Shown here piece after piece: positions 10,903 through 23,777 of a DNA stretch of 64,000 bases; position 1 is the first letter of the stretch; each line of letters begins with the position of its first letter. Position numbers and translations under genes: made by a program. The notes under the pieces were generated by a model. It worked only from the letters and a program-made list of their open reading frames with translations, did no database searches and had not been told where the DNA came from. Source of the stretch: Cinclus cinclus (lineage: Eukaryota; Chordata; Aves; Passeriformes; Cinclidae). The stretch covers positions 97,675,729 through 97,739,728 of the forward strand of contig NC_085048.1 of the NCBI RefSeq assembly GCF_963662255.1, given 5' to 3'.

Positions 10903-13900
10903 ATCTTGGGAACCATAAGCTTCTTCCTGAGTTTTTTCTTTCTTCCTCTGACATCTTGTCAGGACTGGGCAGAGATATGTGGTACCAGTGATACTTACTA
11001 ATGTGGAAATTCAGTTTTAGCTAACACGGAGCTAAGGCAAATAATGAAGCATTTTTCAAATTCTGGTTTCACTGATGAATTCTTGCATCCGTACCTTTCA
11101 ATGACAAGAATCACAGGCGGGTGAAAAGATCAATTTAGGGTCAAATAACAAATTAGTAATACATTGTTAGTTCCTACATTCTAACTTCCTACAGGCATAG
11201 GCTGAAAATGGTAAAGTTAGTTTTGTTATTAAAATGTATGTTCATTTTTAACAGACAAGAGCTAGCTTTGGGAAGGGTGAGGCTGTATATCCTTTTCTGA
11301 CTGGACAAAACATCAGGTAGTTGTGTAAGGGCAGGGATTTGGTTTGTTTTACTTTATTAAGGTCTCATTCAATGTTCTTGCCTGTCAGGATGGACATGAA
11401 GGAATCACACCATCTACCTGCAGTAGTTCAGGACCTGTAGTAAACTGGGACACAATGCCCACACACTGTAACACTGGGGGGCAAAATTTTATTGGGATGC
11501 TGTTAACTCTTCTCTGACATCAAGAAAGCATTCCCTATGTGAGTGTTTGGTGTAAGGGGTGAGCATTCCCACCCACTCAGTCAGGAGCTCACCAACATGA
11601 GGGACATGCCCTGTGGCTCTGAGCAGTTAAAAATGTCAAAGGGGGAGAAACACTTCAGACTGTCTTCTTACATATGAGGAAGGAGAGCAGATCACAGGCC
11701 AGTTTTCAAAACTACCTTCCTTTTCAAAGTTAACTATACTCACCTTCTGTGAGAGGAGAAATGTAATCTGTCCACAAGAAACTGCAGCCTTGAGGAGTGT
11801 AGCTTGAGCAGTGGAAAAGTACCCAGGAAGGACTGGACCAGGTCGTGCAAGCAGCTGGATATCTGACAGCTCATTCATTGCTGCTGAGGGTCACCTGTGA
11901 GGGACAGGGAGCCTCACGGGGGCTCTGCTGCCAGGAGCAGTGGCTGGGGAAAGCCACAGAAGTTTCCAGTAATTCCAGAGCTTTTGTGAAGGATGCTGGT
12001 TACAAACTTCTTCCCAGTGGCAAAACATGTGGGAGGCAAAAGCTGCCACCAATGGCACCAAGAGGTGTGTAATCCAATGGCTCAATTAGTTAGTAGTGAT
12101 CGATTGAACATTTGCATTCGTAGCTTGACAGAATTTTTTGAGTTCAAAATTATATTGTTTACTATTTTTTCTCGAGTTTCTAAAAGTAACTGTTTTCTTA
12201 TGTGTTAGGGTGCTCCCTGGTTGCCTGTTGCCCTACATATATGCAAAGAAGTATCTAGGGTAATATAAATCCAGACATATAAAAAAAACGTATTAATGAG
12301 GACTGAAGGGAGAAAAGGGGAATAATTCTTTGAGTTTTTCAAATTTTTATTGTCCTCACTCAGAACAAAGCAATAATTAAAGCCTGCAGAATTTGTTGTG
12401 AAAGGGATTCAATTTTTTCTTTGTGTTTTTCCTGACACACCTTAGACATGTTTTGATTTTTGTTAACTATTTGATAGCAGATTCCTAAGGCAGTGGAGAA
12501 AAAAAAATAAAGAAAACAAAAGAGTAATATTGGTAATTGCTTTTCAAAGGGCTCTGTTTGGAACAGCATTCCAACTGTTCCCTTTATGCAGCAGGGTCGT
12601 AAATAAAATGAATGAACAGAGAACTGGTTTTATTTAAAAGCATTAATTGCTGATGCAAAAGGTGCATAGGATTTAGTGTTAGCTGGGAAGGCAATAAAAA
12701 TAGTTTATTGTTAATTTTTAATTTTTAACTTTATATTTCCTCATCATGAGTCTGTAAAAATCCTAACATCTTATTTTTTTTTTTCATGTCCTAAGTACAA
12801 TGGATTTCATTTAAGAAAACACAAAGGTTTTCTCTTTTTCTCAGTAATATTATCTAATTCTCTACCCCCAGGTAATAATTAAATGTAGATCATGGAGCAG
12901 GGAAGGTCTGTTCATAATCTCAGACTGGTAGGAACTGGTAGCTAATCCATGGACTCAGCTGTGTGACAATGTGAGAAAATAGTTGGAAGATCAGAGTTAA
13001 GGCTCTGCTTCTAGGAAGACCCTTTGAAGAACATATAGCTCTCTTCCTGGAGAGATGCTCTGGAGCCTTTCACATGGTTATTTTAATCATTTTATGCAAA
13101 ATACACCGAATAGGTTAAAAAAAAGTTGAAAAAAAAGGAAGATATTTCTAATTCTGGTAGTTCCAAGCAGTGTCTCAAGGTTGAGCACAAAACAAACCAT
13201 ACATAAATAGTAGAAAACAGTCCGCATCTTGTTGCCATGACAATGCCCTACTTATAGCACATTAAGCTGATTCATGTCTTTTCTCACCTCACTGTTAATA
13301 AATTATGGTGGCTGATGAGAATTAAGCCAGCTGGAAGAGCCAGTGAATGTAAGAAGCAAATTAATTTGCCACTTAAACGTGGTGTCCTTCAGGGGAATTA
13401 CCCTCTACACAGCAAATAATATCTTACTGTATATGTAAAGCAGTGGGAATTAGTTGAAACAGCTATCTTTGTTTTCTTTGTAATACTGATGTTCACATCT
13501 TATTGGGGGTGCAGCCCCACTCCTGATGTAGGCAGCAGCACCAATTTCATTTGGTGGCAGATGAGGCTCCTGCACTCCGTCAGTGAAGATTACAGGAATA
13601 AATATTTAAAACATTGATTCCCCAAGCCTGAGTCATGTTTTCTCAATGAAAGTGTGGGACATTTGGCCAGCAGCTGCTGAAGGATGTCACCTGCAGTCCA
13701 GCACCTTTATGCTAAACTGGTGAATGGTGCCTACATGTGCAGGGTTACAATGGGGACAGTCATTTCCCAGCTGATGTGTCAATAGGGCTTATGCAGGTCA
13801 CAAGTGCAAGAATGCAGCTGAGAGCAAGCATTCATCAACGGTGACCAGAATTTAGGTTTCTTGATTAATGTATATTCACAGTGGAAAAGATTTTTTCCTT

Positions 13901-16900
13901 TTTCTGAAGGGAGAGATTCAACAATAGTTGTGGTAGAACTGAATAAACCCTGTATAGCTCATAATGGCAGCCTTCAATAGAAACCAGCCACACTTCATTC
14001 AAACCTTTGTTTCTACACTCACTTGAAGTCAATAAACTAACAGCTGGAGCTGGAGATCTGTATCGGAGGGATTTCCAAGTCACAAGTATAAACCCCTTGA
14101 AAAATAGCATATGCTTGCTCTTGGGGACTGAAATCTGTGAAATGCTAACTGAATTCTGCTAATAAATATTCTGTGATCTTTAAGTATTTGCTCAAGTGCA
14201 GTAGTCTTACTCCTTTCACTCTATTTTTTCTTCACTGACTTTCTTCTTGAATGGTTTCACTTCTCTCTCAGCTGTAAATCAAATGCAAATTTTCTTTGGC
14301 ATTGCACTTCAGTTCGAGTTAACCAAAGAAACATCACCTGATCAGAATCACCTGAGGAAGCCAAATTAAACAGTTGTTCTGTATAGCTTGGCTAAACTAA
14401 GCCCTCCTCCTTTTGGTTCTTAATTTCATCTGTTCCTTTCAATGAAAAATCACTGGAGGCCGGTACCCTGTATTCCACTTGAGCTGCTCCTTGTCAGCCC
14501 CTTCTGGTTCTTCAGGCTCCCTCAGCAAGGCTCATCCAAGAGGATGCCAAGGACACCTACTCCTGGTCCTCCCCTACTGCATTAATTCAGACTGGGAGAC
14601 AGGAAAGAGAGGTATCCCAACCCCAGCTCTTCTCAGCAAAATGATGTTTGGGGACCGAAAGCAGAATCTCCCCTGCCTCATATGCCCCTACACACGCAAA
14701 GTGGGACGCGACTAAAGGTTACTCAATTATTTGTTTTCCACACATTTCCGCTCAGAAGCCGAGTTCTCGTCATGATCTGAAAGCTGTGCTTTGTTTGGGG
14801 CAGGAGCATTGTCAGCCCGCTCCGGAGCAGCACAGCTGGAGAGCCAGAGCCTGCAGCTGCAGATCCATGGGGATGGACCCTGCCGGCATCAATAGGCTCG
14901 GCCTCTCAGTGTCTAGACACTCCTGCCCATCCTTTCACAGCAGGAAAACTGCCTAAATGGTTGCACGGATTTTGCAATTCAAAAGCATGTCTGTGCACCT
15001 CATCTGATGGCTTTCCAGCTGTGATGAAGACGAAGGCAAACATTGGGAATTCCTGCTTTATATTGCGTGCAGTCCTAAACTCTCATCTTCTTCCATCCCT
15101 GTAGTGTTCATCAGCTCCATAGCAGTGTCAAGGTTTCTTTCTTTTTATTACCACACCAGCACATTGGGTCCTTGGTGAAGTGGATGGACTGTTCTAAAAT
15201 GCATTTTTGGTTTGTTTCCTTTTTGGTCTTTATAAGACAAGATGTGAGGGCAGCTGAGAGATTTTATGAATGGATTCAGCAGTATCAGCAGCTTTAAATC
15301 CACAAAACTGAAATTCCCAGACTTCTTGCAATTTCAAGGCACAACACAAAATTTTATTGTATATGAGATGAATTTATTACCAATTAATTTAGATCTCTAC
15401 TCCAAATTATGAAAAAAATAGCACATATGAGTGCTGCAGGAATTTTGCATTGAAATCTGCTTAAGAAATTCTGAAAATTGCAAGAACTGATGTGAAGCTG
15501 ATTTCCAGCCTCTCAAACAATGAGCCTCTGGGAAACTGTAAGTTAATCTGTATTCTACTTTTACTCTTCCCTTTCCTGTTCTGCCTTGTGACAAAAAATA
15601 TTAATGATCAAAAGTGGCATCACACACAAAACTAAACCCCAAATCTCACAGGAGACAAATGACTGCCAGGTCCTCTCCTCTACTGCCATCATCCACCCTG
15701 CCCTGCCAGAGCATCAGCTGCTGCACAAACCTCTCCCCTCCAGTGCAGCTGAGCAGATTTCTATCAGCTGACTGACCCTCTTTTATAACTTGCTGTGTGT
15801 GGAGGCCTCTGGATTTCAGGGGCTGGAGCTACAGAAAGGTGACAGGCCATTTCCATGTTTCCTTTTGATTGTTTTCCCTACTCAAAAAAGTGAGAGAGAA
15901 GATATTAGGGTACTTCTAAAGCAAGTCCTGAGCAGCTACAGAGAATGAAGACGTGCTTAGCTAATGTCCATGCAGCTTCTGCTGGAGCCTTGTCATGGCT
16001 GAGTGGAAAAAGCATTGGCAGAGAGGGCTTTGTAATGAGAACAGTTGTGTTTCCTTCTGCATGTACTGAAAATACCAAAATCTCAAATCAGTCCATGCAT
16101 GTGAAGGATCACAACCTCCAAAATCTGACATTACCTTCCTGCCCTCTCCAAGAATGTTGTTGATTTGAATTAAGATATGTCCCACTTAATGCATCTTGGA
16201 TGCCTGGGAAGTTCTTCCTATTCTCTATGCTCGTACCTCTGAAAGAGGGAGGCATGGGGTGAAGAGTCTTTATAGATCAGCCTGCAATCTCCATCTGTTT
16301 CAGTAACCAGTAGGTCAAAATAAGGAAAAGCAAAGCAAAAAATGAACGCATTCCATTGCATGACATTTAGCACAAGGATGTCTGACTTATGGAGTCTCAT
16401 TCTAAAAACCACTTTATAGATGAAAGATTTTTTTTTTCCTTCTCTTTGGGTTACTCTAGTTCATCTTCATCATAATGAATCTCCCCTTCAGTTTCCATTG
16501 TGTGGCACATGATGTAATTCCTGGGACTGCCCTGTGCAGGGCCAGCAGTTGGTCTGTGATTGTGTGATTTTATGTATTGCTATTTTAAATTAAAGTGAAA
16601 CAATTTTGTACTGTAAGATCACAGAAATAGATTCATGGCTGCTATATTTTGCCTTTTCCTCATTCCCTCCAGCACAGCTATGTACAGTGATAGCTTGGGG
16701 TCTGATTTCTTGTGTGGTTTTCTTAAAGCATATTACATTAAAAAAAGTCCATTAAGTGTAAGTCTAAACACAGCAGCAATTTGTTCATTAGGGGCTTTGA
16801 AGATAGGTAGCCTTCAACAACCTATGCTATTAATACAACTTAGAATCACCTTTGAGTAGTTGTATTGTCAATAAAATTTGGAAGGAAAACCTGTTTCCAG

Positions 16901-18192
16901 TCAACTTTTCATATGCAGAAACACCCGTGTTCAAAATTATGAATCTGTGTGATTTTATATATATAAATGCCAGTGGTATTATCTGAAAGTGCCAATTTTG
17001 CACACTAATATCAGGATAAAAATGATACTCTTACTTGTTAGCTTTAGAAGCATTAATGCTCCTGATGGCATTTTGTTTTCTGAGATACAGAACTGAGGGG
17101 GTTCAGCTATTTTTCAGACAGAAACACTTTGGTTGAAGCTGATTAGTTCAGCACTTAGAACAAATGGCCTTAACATTGCCCTAATTTTGTGTGCACCTTG
17201 TATTAGAGGAAGATGTTGCTGATCAGCAGCTGATAATGCAGCCACCATATCAACGTGTCTGATCTCGCTCCCCCAGAAAATAAGTGGACATTTTTTTCTT
17301 CAGTGGTTAGAAGCAGCCCAAATCTCCTGCTTTCCCACACTTCAATATCCTGTTCTGTGTGTGTGTGGGGAGCAAGAACCTCTTACCAGTGTGACTTTTA
17401 TGCTCTCTTTAGAGTGCCTTAGCCTTTGGTTTCTCTTATTTGCAGTCACATCTTGTATATGTGGCAATTACAGCCATGACTTATTCTGTAGAAAGTATGC
17501 TGGGGAAGTGTGTAATTTCTGACGCTATAAATATGGGGAGAACCATTACCAGATGATGATCAGCTCCTCGAGGGTGATGAGCCACCACAGAGTTTAACAA
17601 TTTCAGATCCATGGTACTTCACAATGCTTTTGCCTGGAGACTGTATGAAAGTCTTTTTTCATCTTTAAAGATTTTTCAATTTGAAGTTAGTTGCATTAAG
17701 ATAGCGAGTGCCAAAAGCTGTGCACAGTGAGCTATGGCTTCACTTACTCCCTTCCTTTTTTTGAGGGGAGTGGTGTCTTTCCCCCTGCAGAACAGGAGAG
17801 ACTCAACATGAGGCAGAATCCAGGGTGAAATGCATAGCCAGAATAACTGCAACCAAGCTTAGCATTTGCCCTCTGCTGAAAACCCCATTCCTCAGGCTTC
17901 CTAAGCCAGACCTTGCCTGTTGGTGAAGCAGCAGCAGGATTTGGACCCATTGGACCCAAAGGAGGGCGTGAAGGGGAATGGTACAGGAGGTGACAGCAGC
18001 GGGTGACAGCCCCATGTACCAGCAGCTTCTCACCTCTGTTCATTTCTGCTCCTCTGGCCAGCTCCCAAACGGGTCAACCCCAGCATTGGGGTGGATTTCA
18101 ATAGCACTGTTACCTAGAAACTAAGTCTCTCTTCCTTCCACTGCTCACTGACTGAAGGCTCAAGAGTGAGAGTTCTGCATGTGTTAAAAAAC

Positions 18193-18226
18193 AAAAAAAA
18201 AAAAAAAGAGAGAGAGAGAGAGAGAA
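18193..18226 (+). repeat. Poly-A followed by a GA dinucleotide repeat
   Basis: A run of A is followed directly by about nine GA units. This is a simple microsatellite in intergenic DNA. Confidence 0.9.
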
Positions 18227-18968
18227 AGGAAGGGATCCAGCCTGATTAGCATTTCTAGACCACTGATACTGCTCTCAACTGGTCTGCAACCTATGCAACC
18301 TACAAGGGGCCCCAAAATCTCCACTCGAGCTAACGTGGGCACTGCAAGATGCTGATGGCTTAGTATTTGAGTCAGCACTTCCCAGTGTGTCCTGCCTGTC
18401 CTCTATTCCAATGAAACACATACTGAAATACGAGACTGAAATGTCTCCTTTCCTGATCTGAAGCACTGGCAGAATACTGTCATTGACTTGCTTCTGTGAC
18501 AAAATCTGCACGGTGGCTGACAGCCACGACACCAAATGCTATTTGCCTTTTTGTTGTTTAGTAGTCAGCAGCGTTAACTCTTAATAAGCAGAAAAAAGCC
18601 TGTTCTCTTTGCAGTACCACACATCCCTCTGCCCCACTGCTGCAGGGTGAGCCATGGTACCTATTGCTGTGAGCAGTCCTGCCTGTACTTCAGCTGTTTT
18701 TCAGCTGCAGGTCAGCAGCAAAACCTTTAACAGGATGTTTTCTTTTAGTCTTAAGGTATTTGCTGCACTTCTTTCATCTCAAAGGTAGGTTAAGAGCAGT
18801 AGTGCCTGTGCTTACTTTAAACAGTGCCATTTATAGGTCAGGTCTGGGGAAGGAGTTGGTCACAGCTTTGGTCACAGTCTGTCCTCTGGCAGCAATCTGA
18901 TTTTGTAAGGTTGGATAGGGTCACATGAATATTTTAAAATAGCTGCTTACTACATCCTGTGGTCCAAG

Positions 18969-18990
18969 GTGTGTGTGTGTGTGTGTGTGA
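18969..18990 (+). repeat. GT dinucleotide microsatellite
   Basis: Ten to eleven GT units lie in intergenic DNA. Alternating purine-pyrimidine sequence of this kind can adopt Z-DNA. Confidence 0.9.
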
Positions 18991-21015
18991 AAGAACTTTA
19001 TTTCTAAAAACCATGTGAGTTTATCTGTGCATTCTGAACAGCTTGCTATGCTTGGCACAGTCTAACATAGTTTAAGTCTGTCTACAGCTGGCCTGTTGTT
19101 CAGTTTTTCCTTAGAGAAAAAAATATAAGGAAATTCTTTTCTTCTCTGTGACAGTGCATGTCCTTAATTATCCAGAAACCATCTGAAAAATCAGAACTTA
19201 GAGAAGAACAGTTTGATATCTGTGTGCCTGAAACAACAGAGTTTCTGCAGAGACACTTGGCATTTATGGAAATCCATTATGGTCAATACATAGTCTTCTA
19301 ATTATATGATCAGGAGACTGTGCAAAGTGCAAGTTCCCCATCTGGTTCAGCCAGAAATACTTTTTCATTGTTTACATTTTTAATTTATTTTTTTTAACCT
19401 TGCTGCTGTTCAGTTTTCTGTTCATTTTCTTCCAACTGGACTCCTGTTTCCCTCTGCTGTTCCATTCCATGTTGGCTTGTTTCCCATCTTTTATTCCTTC
19501 CACAGTTAGAAGAGCTCTGTCCTGCAGGTCTTACACTGGGTTCTGCTGTGTGCTGACACCAATGTCTCCACTCCAGGAGCTCTCCCTCTCCTGACCTGTG
19601 CTCATGCCCTCAGCTGGCCTCAATCACTCACATGCCTTAAAAAATTGCATATTGTTTTCCTGGGTTCCTTTTTTTTTTTTTCCCCCTGGTTAACTCAATC
19701 ACAATGGATTAATGATTGTAACAAAGTTACAGGATGCCGCTCCAGAAGATGTTTCTTGATTTCTTAATTCTTGTGGATTTTAAATTATTTTTTTCCATGC
19801 TTTGGATTTTATGCCTGACAACAGAATTGAAACAAATGTTATAAATTTTGCTAAGCCCTCACAGCATTTTGAGAGTAGCTCAGGAATCATGAGACTGTTT
19901 TTAAGAGATTAGAGCTCATTCTATTTTGTCTGGGTTTTTAAGAAGTCCTTTGGCTATATTTGGGTCACATTTTCAAGCTTTGTTTTGCAGCCATGAAGGC
20001 TAGAACTTTATATTTTATAATAAACCTGGAATTTAAGGGGGAATCACTTCAAACAACCAAATACTGCAAGACACATAATTTGAGAGACACCAGTTCTTCT
20101 GATCTTCTCCCAGAATGTGTTTTCACAGTGACCCCTTCACTACATTGGAGGTTTCTGGGTTTTTATTTATTCAAACCACTGTTTCTTTATTTGTTTTCAT
20201 CCTTGCTTTTGAACACAGCACATATGTGCAACCTGGAACAACTGTAAATTTTGTGATGGATTGGGAATAAATATTTCCATACTTAGCAAGAACTGTTTCT
20301 TGCATTGACACTTCACCTGCCTTCACTGGGGCTATAGGATCTTTCCCAAATCCTCTCTGTGTGCAGCTGATACAAGTGGTACATAATCCTTTTGATGCAG
20401 TTTGGTTCTCTTGGAATCAGCAGAGCATTTTGGGTGCTTTTAACCTCCATACTGCAGCCACATCTGTAGGGGGCTGCTAATCTAATTTTGATTCACAGTG
20501 GTGGCAACAAACAGGTCACTTACGGAGTTAATGTCAGCTGCTCCGCTAATTACTGCAGGAAAGTGATCTCCTCATCCCGAGTGAAAATGTCTAACTCCAG
20601 CCTACAAAGCACTTTCAGTGCACTAATTCTGTTAATGCTCCATTACTGCTTCATTTGAGCCGTGTAGTCCATCTCCCAAAGTGAGTTAGTAAATCTCCAA
20701 CCAGTTCCAGAGCTGGGAAAATGTACAGACTAAATAAAACATCATTGACAACAGACATTATTGGGCATTGTTTTCTGTTGGGCTTGCTGTGTTTCTTGAA
20801 GTTTATCTAGACAGATCTTCCCTGCTAACTCTTAGCTTTAGTAACCTTCATCCTCCACTTTACCTTGAAGGGAACTGGATGCCAAAATATATCCTGTGGA
20901 CGTGGATCTGATCTCTCTGCTCCTTAGATACTGAAATATAAAATGAGGATCTAAAGCTGCACAATTGCAATACCTTAAAGATAATCAATGTCTCAGAAAA
21001 CCTGACAGTGTCAGG

Positions 21016-21112
21016 TTTATATATATAGATCTATAAACCAGTTTTTATATATTTAAATAAATACATATAAATACATAAATACATATTTTTTAAATTATAC
21101 ATATAGATAGAC
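21016..21112 (+). repeat. AT-rich low-complexity block
   Basis: TATA and AATACAT repeats dominate about 95 bases. A short inverted repeat, CCTGACAGTGTCAGG (21001-21015), directly precedes it. No function is evident. Confidence 0.8.
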
Positions 21113-23606
21113 CAACCCACTCAAACACAGAAGAATGCCTTCAAACATCTGGGTAGGTATCCTTGGGCTTGAGATCTTGCTTCTCTTGGCATGAAAAGCT
21201 GCACAGCAGTCTCAGTCCATGAGAAATAGCCTGGGCACTGTACAACAGCAAATGTTACAAGAATAGCAGATAGGATTCTGTGCTACCCTTCACCCAAAGT
21301 CCCCACTAAAGACATAGCTATGTACAAAGGGTGTCATCTTCCTAAGTTTGGAAGGCTTTAATTTTTTTTTTTTTTGTAGGTAAGTGAGGATGCTCACACT
21401 GGCATTTTTAGTGATTCCTTAGATTTCTTCCAATCATCCTCACTGTCATTCCTCCTGAAACCCACTTGTATGTCTCCTTTGAGATATACAAATTGCTTTG
21501 GAATTCGTTTTCAAGCAAAGTGCTTTTGAAGAGCAGAAGAATATGTGTTGTGCTGGGAGTTGCTGGCTGGCTTGGTTTTGAAATGAGCTCTAAATGAGAT
21601 GTGTTCATAGTGACAGATCAATAAATATACCCAGATGCCTGAGCTGCCTCTAGGCATTCCCTGTTCACTTCTCAGCTGAACTGCAAAGACTTGAAAAGTT
21701 TCTTGGAAGTTGTAAGTGAAAGGCAAAGTGAAAGCTGTTGAGCTCCTTGTAGCTGGTGGGATAGCAAGGACTGGGTGATGGTGGCTGCTGCAGGCACTGC
21801 TTGTCTGATACTCCCTGCATGCCCCATCCCTGGGATCTCTGCTAGTCAAAATTCCCTTGAACTGAGTCTTATGGAGTTCATGCCTCAAAAGTAACTCCAG
21901 GCTGCTGTTCCTCTTGTTTTAAATGCATGAGCTGTTTAAAGTATTATAAATTGTGATATCATGACTTACCGTATTGCACATCCTGCAGTGAGCAGAAACT
22001 AATGCACAGAGCTCACTAATTCTGTATATAGAAAGAAATGTTTCTTCAGCCCCTTTTAAGTTTAAAAAAAACACTTATAGTTCTAAATAGAAGTTGAATA
22101 TAAAAAATTGCTGTCTGAGAGGAACTTTTTTGTCAGCGCTTAGGAACCAGTGAAGTGAATGGTTATGGATGAGGTTGGAATGTAGCCTTAATGACAGGAT
22201 ATGCTGACACTGTACATTATCCCGCTATTAAGTGGGTTTATTTGTACAGACACAGCTGAAGCACCTCATGTGAGAAGGTGAGTGAGTGTCAGAGTAAATG
22301 CTGTAATTTGGTCTGAAGGTGTGACTACATCTTGTTTGGCAGCGCTCGATTATATCTAATGCAAGGTGTTCACTCTCTCCCAGAACTCAGATTAAGAATG
22401 TGATTAACACAAACTTGGAAAGCTGCATCTCTGTTTCCCATGGGTAATGACCACCCTGACAGGTACATCTGCACCAGCCCAGCTGATGACACACCTTCAG
22501 AGAGCTAAGGCTGACACGGAGAGCCTGGCACAATGCTGTGCCCCCTTGTGCTGGGTAAGGGCTCGTGCCTTTATTTCCCACCATTTCTCAGGGCTCCTTG
22601 GCTCTGCTCTTCTCCCTGGGCTGCTGGCTCTGCTGGGCTGCCTTGGGCAGATGGCTGATTTCCATAACGAGGGACCAGGCTGTTGTGGCCACTGCGTGCA
22701 CACCCCGTAACCAGGCACAGCTCAGCTGTAGCTAAGCACGTGAGAGCCGCATTCGTCTTCCCACTGATGCTGGCTCTGACCGTCTGTGAGGATAACTGGT
22801 GGTGTCACTTGGAGCAGATGGTGAACAGGAGCTTGGTAGAACATCTGTGGTGTCATTTTTAAAGAGTATTGTCAGGCTGTTCGAGGGCTGGGGCTGTGGA
22901 ACCCGGATATCGCTGTTTCTCTTAATTCCAGAGGTGAGCTGCCACTGAGGGCAGTGTGCACCTGATATGGGATGGAAAATGTGACTGCTTCCATGCAAGA
23001 AATTGCCAGCGTTCCTTCGTGATATCCCAGGCTAGGTGAAATATAGACTATCATCTTCCATAGTGTTGGACCTGGCCAAATTATCCGGTGAAAGATGTTC
23101 AAAGCACAGTGGTCATGAAGGACACGCTCAGGCTAGAGGCTGCAAGTGTGAATTACTCACTGACCATGGGACAGCTGCAAAGGGAATTCTGACAGACCCA
23201 TCCTTATCAGCACTGCAGCCATTCTCAGGAGACCTTTAAATCCATTGCGTTGTATTTAACTTGATATTTAGCAAATTCAGCCTGACTGAAGAAACAGTGT
23301 TGTTTTTTTTATTTAATCTCCCAGAGGCAGGAAGTGAAGATGTCTAAAGAGAAAATGGGCACCACTCTGTGATGGGCTGGGGAATCCGGGAATCACAGCT
23401 GATGGGGTATGAGCCATTGCTGTGAAAACTTATGTGTTTACCACTGTGTCACCCATACTTGTCCAAGGACATTGCTGTGAACATTTAAGGTGTGTCCTGG
23501 CTGTATCAAGGCTCACAAAAGTAAGTGGTGGCAAGGACTGATTTAGGCAGGTAATGGGACCTTTTCTCTACTCAAGAGGGAAGGGGATGGGAGAGCTAAT
23601 GGAAAC

Positions 23607-23777
23607 AGATTGCCCAGAGAAGAGGATGATGCACTGTCTCTGGAAGTGTTCAAGGCCAGGTTGGATGGAGCTCTGAGCAACTCAGGCTAGTGAAAGGAGT
23701 TCCTGCCCATCACAGGGGGGTTGAAAGAGATCTTCTTTAAGCTTCCTTCCACTCCAAACCATTCTATGATTCTGTGA
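23607..23777 (+). mobile_element. CR1 LINE 3' end fragment
   Basis: The segment contains the familiar CR1 3' region: a GGAAGTGTTCAAGGCCAGGT motif near 23642, the GGGGGGTTGAAAGAGATCTTCTTTAAG block, and the terminal ATTCTATGATTCTGTGA at 23761-23777. It is short, covers only the 3' part and is moderately diverged. Orientation is opposite to the CR1 copy at 28.4 kb. Confidence 0.88.

Larger units (their letters stand above)
10903..23606. other. Intergenic, no gene recognised
   Basis: Largely unique, AT-leaning DNA with the GA, GT and AT-rich simple repeats listed separately. Open frames do not exceed about 125 residues and have no recognisable motifs. Three stretches (about 13240-13400, 20530-20690 and 22110-22360) look like candidates for conserved non-coding elements, but this cannot be tested without alignment. 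Confidence 0.65.
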
